The translations under genes and the position numbers were made by a program. From positions 496,001 to 560,000 of the forward strand of contig CBDCYR010000015.1 in the NCBI GenBank assembly GCA_965224275.1: a DNA stretch of 64,000 nt, read 5' to 3'. Shown piece by piece: positions 62,561 to 64,000 of the stretch. The notes under the pieces were generated by a model, which did not search any database, had not been told where the DNA came from, and was given only the letters and a program-made list of their open reading frames with translations. This stretch comes from CAUZWH01 sp965224275 (lineage in GTDB: Bacteria; Pseudomonadota; Alphaproteobacteria; SHVV01). Every line of letters begins with the position of its first letter. The stretch's first letter is position 1.

Positions 62561-63631
62561 GGGTATCCACTTCGCTCTCGTGATGTCAATATGTTGGGAT
62601 GGCGAACCCGGCATCCCATCCCGAAGGCGGGGTCGACTACCCGCGCACCCTGACTGAATTCGACGCGTGGTTCGTGTCGGAGACGGCGTGTGCGGAGTTT
62701 CTTGGGCGTGTTCGTTGGCCGGAAGGTTTTCGATGCCCGTCTTGCTGCGGAACCGACGCCTGGCCGACGGCGCGGGGTCAGTTGCGATGCAACCGGTGTC
62801 AGCGTCAAACATCGGTGACGGCGGGGACGATCTTCGAGGGCACTCGAAAGCCATTGCGCCTTTGGTTCCAGGCGATGTGGTACGTGACCAACCAGAAGCA
62901 CGGGGTCAGTGCGCTCGGCCTGCAACGCATTCTTGGCCTGGGCAGTTATCAGACCGCCTGGGCTTGGCTGCACAAGTTGCGGCGCGCCATGGTGAGGCCG
63001 GGGCGTGATCTCCTGGGCGGCGCGGTCGAGGTGGACGAAACCTATGTGGGCGGCCGGGAAACCGGCGTCGTGGGGCGACAGACGAAGACCAAGTCGATCG
63101 TCGCGATTGCGGCGGAAGTCCGAGGGCGGGGCACTGGCCGGATCCGAATGAGCCGCGTCGAGGATGTGGCTGCGAGGAGCCTGATCCCGTTTGTCCAAAC
63201 AACCGTGGCGCCTGGCGCGACCGTCCGAACCGATGGCTGGTCAGCCTACAGTGGTCTGGCGAACCAAGGCTATGACCACCAGCCGAGATCGAGCCAAGGG
63301 CCGAGGGTTTGGATATCACTCATCGGTTCCTTTCCGCCAGTGGCGACCCGGCCCACATCGTCATGCCACGAGTGCATCGCGTGGCCGCTCTGCTTGATCG
63401 CTGGTGGCTGGGCATCCACCATGGTGCCATCGATGCCGACCATCTCGACTACTATCTCGACGAGTTCACTTTCCGATTCAATCGCCGCCGTTCGCAGGCT
63501 CGTGGCCTGCTTTTCTTCCGACTGCTCCAGCAGGCGGTGCAGCACGAGCCGGTCCCCTACAAGGGCCTAGTCGGCGGTCATCGCAGCCTCGGAAACCAAA
63601 TGTAGGGGATACGAGAGCGAAGTGGATACCC
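62561..63631 (+). mobile_element. IS1595-family insertion sequence nested in IS630
   Basis: Exact 20-bp terminal inverted repeats GGGTATCCACTTCGCTCTCG (62561-62580) and its complement (63612-63631). Flanked on both sides by TTTAAAAAAA within a few bases, consistent with an 8-bp target duplication inside an A-rich stretch of the IS630 gene. About 1.07 kb; one transposase gene, disrupted. Confidence 0.88.
62599..63605 (+). pseudogene. IS1595-family transposase with a 43-bp foreign segment
   Basis: N-terminal zinc ribbon (FRCPSCCGTDAW ... LRCNRCQRQTSVTAGTIFEGTRKPLRLWFQAMW) and the ISXO2-type core VEVDETYVGGRE (first Asp) and VRTDGWSAYSGL (second Asp) are intact. At 63289-63331 a 43-bp stretch identical to the start region of the RitC-like gene appears and shifts the frame. 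Downstream, the other frame continues SASGDPAHIVMPRVHRVAALLDRWWLGIHHGAIDADHLDYYLDEFTFRFNRR, the normal IS1595 C-terminus. Confidence 0.85.
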
Positions 63632-63744
63632 AGTTTAAAAAAACTTCCCCGCCGAACTGGCGAAGATCCGGGCGAGGCTCCCGAAAGGCGTCGAGATAGA
63701 GCTGTGGTGGCAAGATGAAGCCCGCATCGGCCAGAAGAATAAGC

Positions 63745-64000
63745 TCACACGCTGGCGCCGAACAGGCGGCGCAACTCGTCGTGGGAGAATACATATGGCG
63801 GTGCCGAGTCAGGCGGCTTCGGCTCGTTGTCCGGTAACGGCGAACGGCTCACGAAGCCCCTGCTGATCGCATAACGGTAGAAGCCTGCCAGAGCGCTGTA
63901 CTTGTTCGCGCGGTGCCGAGTCAGCGGGCCTTTCCCTGCGAGAAAGGCGCAGACCTGTGTGTTGGTGACGGCGTCACAGTCGACCTCCCCGTTAATGCCT
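63745..64000 (-). pseudogene. Tyrosine recombinase (RitB-like), N-terminal part, cut by IS630 and by the window edge
   Basis: Open from the right edge: VTNTQVCAFLAGKGPLTRHRANKYSALAGFYRYAISRGFVSRSPLP is a SAM-like core-binding domain, then PPYVFSHDELRRLFGA where catalytic domains of this family begin. It then runs into IS630 sequence and a stop at 63745-63747. The C-terminal half continues at 62050-61386. Confidence 0.75.

Larger units (their letters stand above)
62066..63755 (+). pseudogene. IS630-family transposase fragment, interrupted by IS1595 and truncated
   Basis: ATG 62066 (or 62054) starts MAAPVDLRNDFDSVSLRRLAKRTRDATQSRRLLALAEVYDGGSRTDASRIGGVGLQIIRDWVLRFN, the paired HTH domain of IS630 transposases, up to NELAVEAFKK at 62558. 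After the IS1595 element the same protein resumes at 63644: FPAELAKIRARLPKGVEIELWWQDEARIGQKNKLTRWR, with the first catalytic Asp in WWQDEARIG. The 3' half with the remaining catalytic residues is absent; recombinase sequence follows at about 63755. Confidence 0.85.
60276..64000 (-). mobile_element. RIT-type element of tyrosine recombinases with nested insertions (continues past right edge)
   Basis: On the minus strand, from right to left: the N-terminal part of one recombinase (63745-64000), its C-terminal part (about 62050-61386), then a second recombinase overlapping it (61393-60399), then palindromic sites. Two or more overlapping tyrosine-recombinase genes next to terminal palindromes are the hallmark of recombinase-in-trio elements; the third gene would lie beyond 64000. 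An IS630 fragment (about 62054-63755) carrying an IS1595 element splits the middle gene. Confidence 0.65.

Overview
The window looks like a chromosomal stretch of a GC-rich alphaproteobacterium. The evidence is the Flp/Tad pilus locus in alphaproteobacterial cpa/tad order, VPLPA-CTERM proteins, and a metabolism rich in hydantoinase-type amidohydrolases, Rieske oxygenases, a phytanoyl-CoA dioxygenase-like protein and a possible DMSP-lyase cupin. That gene mix together with dense insertion sequences recalls marine or host-associated alphaproteobacteria; this is inference, and no rRNA or ribosomal protein is present to place it.

Layout. 0-0.8 kb: C-terminal end of a Crp/Fnr regulator and a small membrane protein. 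0.9-13 kb: Tad pilus locus, on the minus strand in the order flp, cpaA, cpaB (with a second SAF half), cpaC, cpaD, cpaE, cpaF, tadB, tadC, with tadD facing it. This locus is damaged: an IS5-family (IS1031-like) element sits exactly at the cpaF/tadB junction, cpaC is frameshifted, the second cpaB half is cut off by a stop, and cpaE lacks a normal start codon. 13-27 kb: a fused membrane/spermidine-synthase-like protein, a complete second copy of the IS, an amidase, an AT-rich two-gene membrane/TerB module, a quinone oxidoreductase, a hyuA-hyuB pair and a dienelactone hydrolase. 27.6-32 kb: an IS91-like element with a tyrosine recombinase, and an IS256 copy that splits a small membrane-protein gene. 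32-40 kb: a catabolic cluster (GST, amidohydrolase, hyuB, a short hyuB-like gene, hyuA) with an oppositely oriented vapBC-type toxin-antitoxin pair between hyuA and the hyuB-like gene.

40-45 kb: a pile of mobile elements (11-bp minisatellite, second IS256 copy, IS21, remnant of another IS256-type transposase) ending at tRNA-Lys, whose 5' half is repeated in inverted orientation nearby. 45-54 kb: a CitE-like lyase, two VPLPA-CTERM exported proteins behind four helically phased CRP-type sites, two tandem Rieske oxygenases, a 143-bp palindromic repeat, a DMSP-lyase-like cupin, a cyclase with a TM2 domain, a cupin and an acetyltransferase. 54-60 kb: a PhyH-like dioxygenase, a two-cluster 4Fe-4S reductase, tgt and an alpha/beta hydrolase, probably cotranscribed, then a hydroxypyruvate-isomerase-like gene. 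60.3-64 kb: a RIT-type element (several tyrosine recombinases) truncating an EamA transporter and itself interrupted by an IS630 fragment that carries an IS1595 element.

A recurring theme is single-base homopolymer disagreements that break otherwise convincing genes (cpaC, TPR gene, IS91-associated integrase, DUF952 gene, ritC-like gene). This means either a genome with many young pseudogenes or residual consensus errors; the sequence alone cannot decide.
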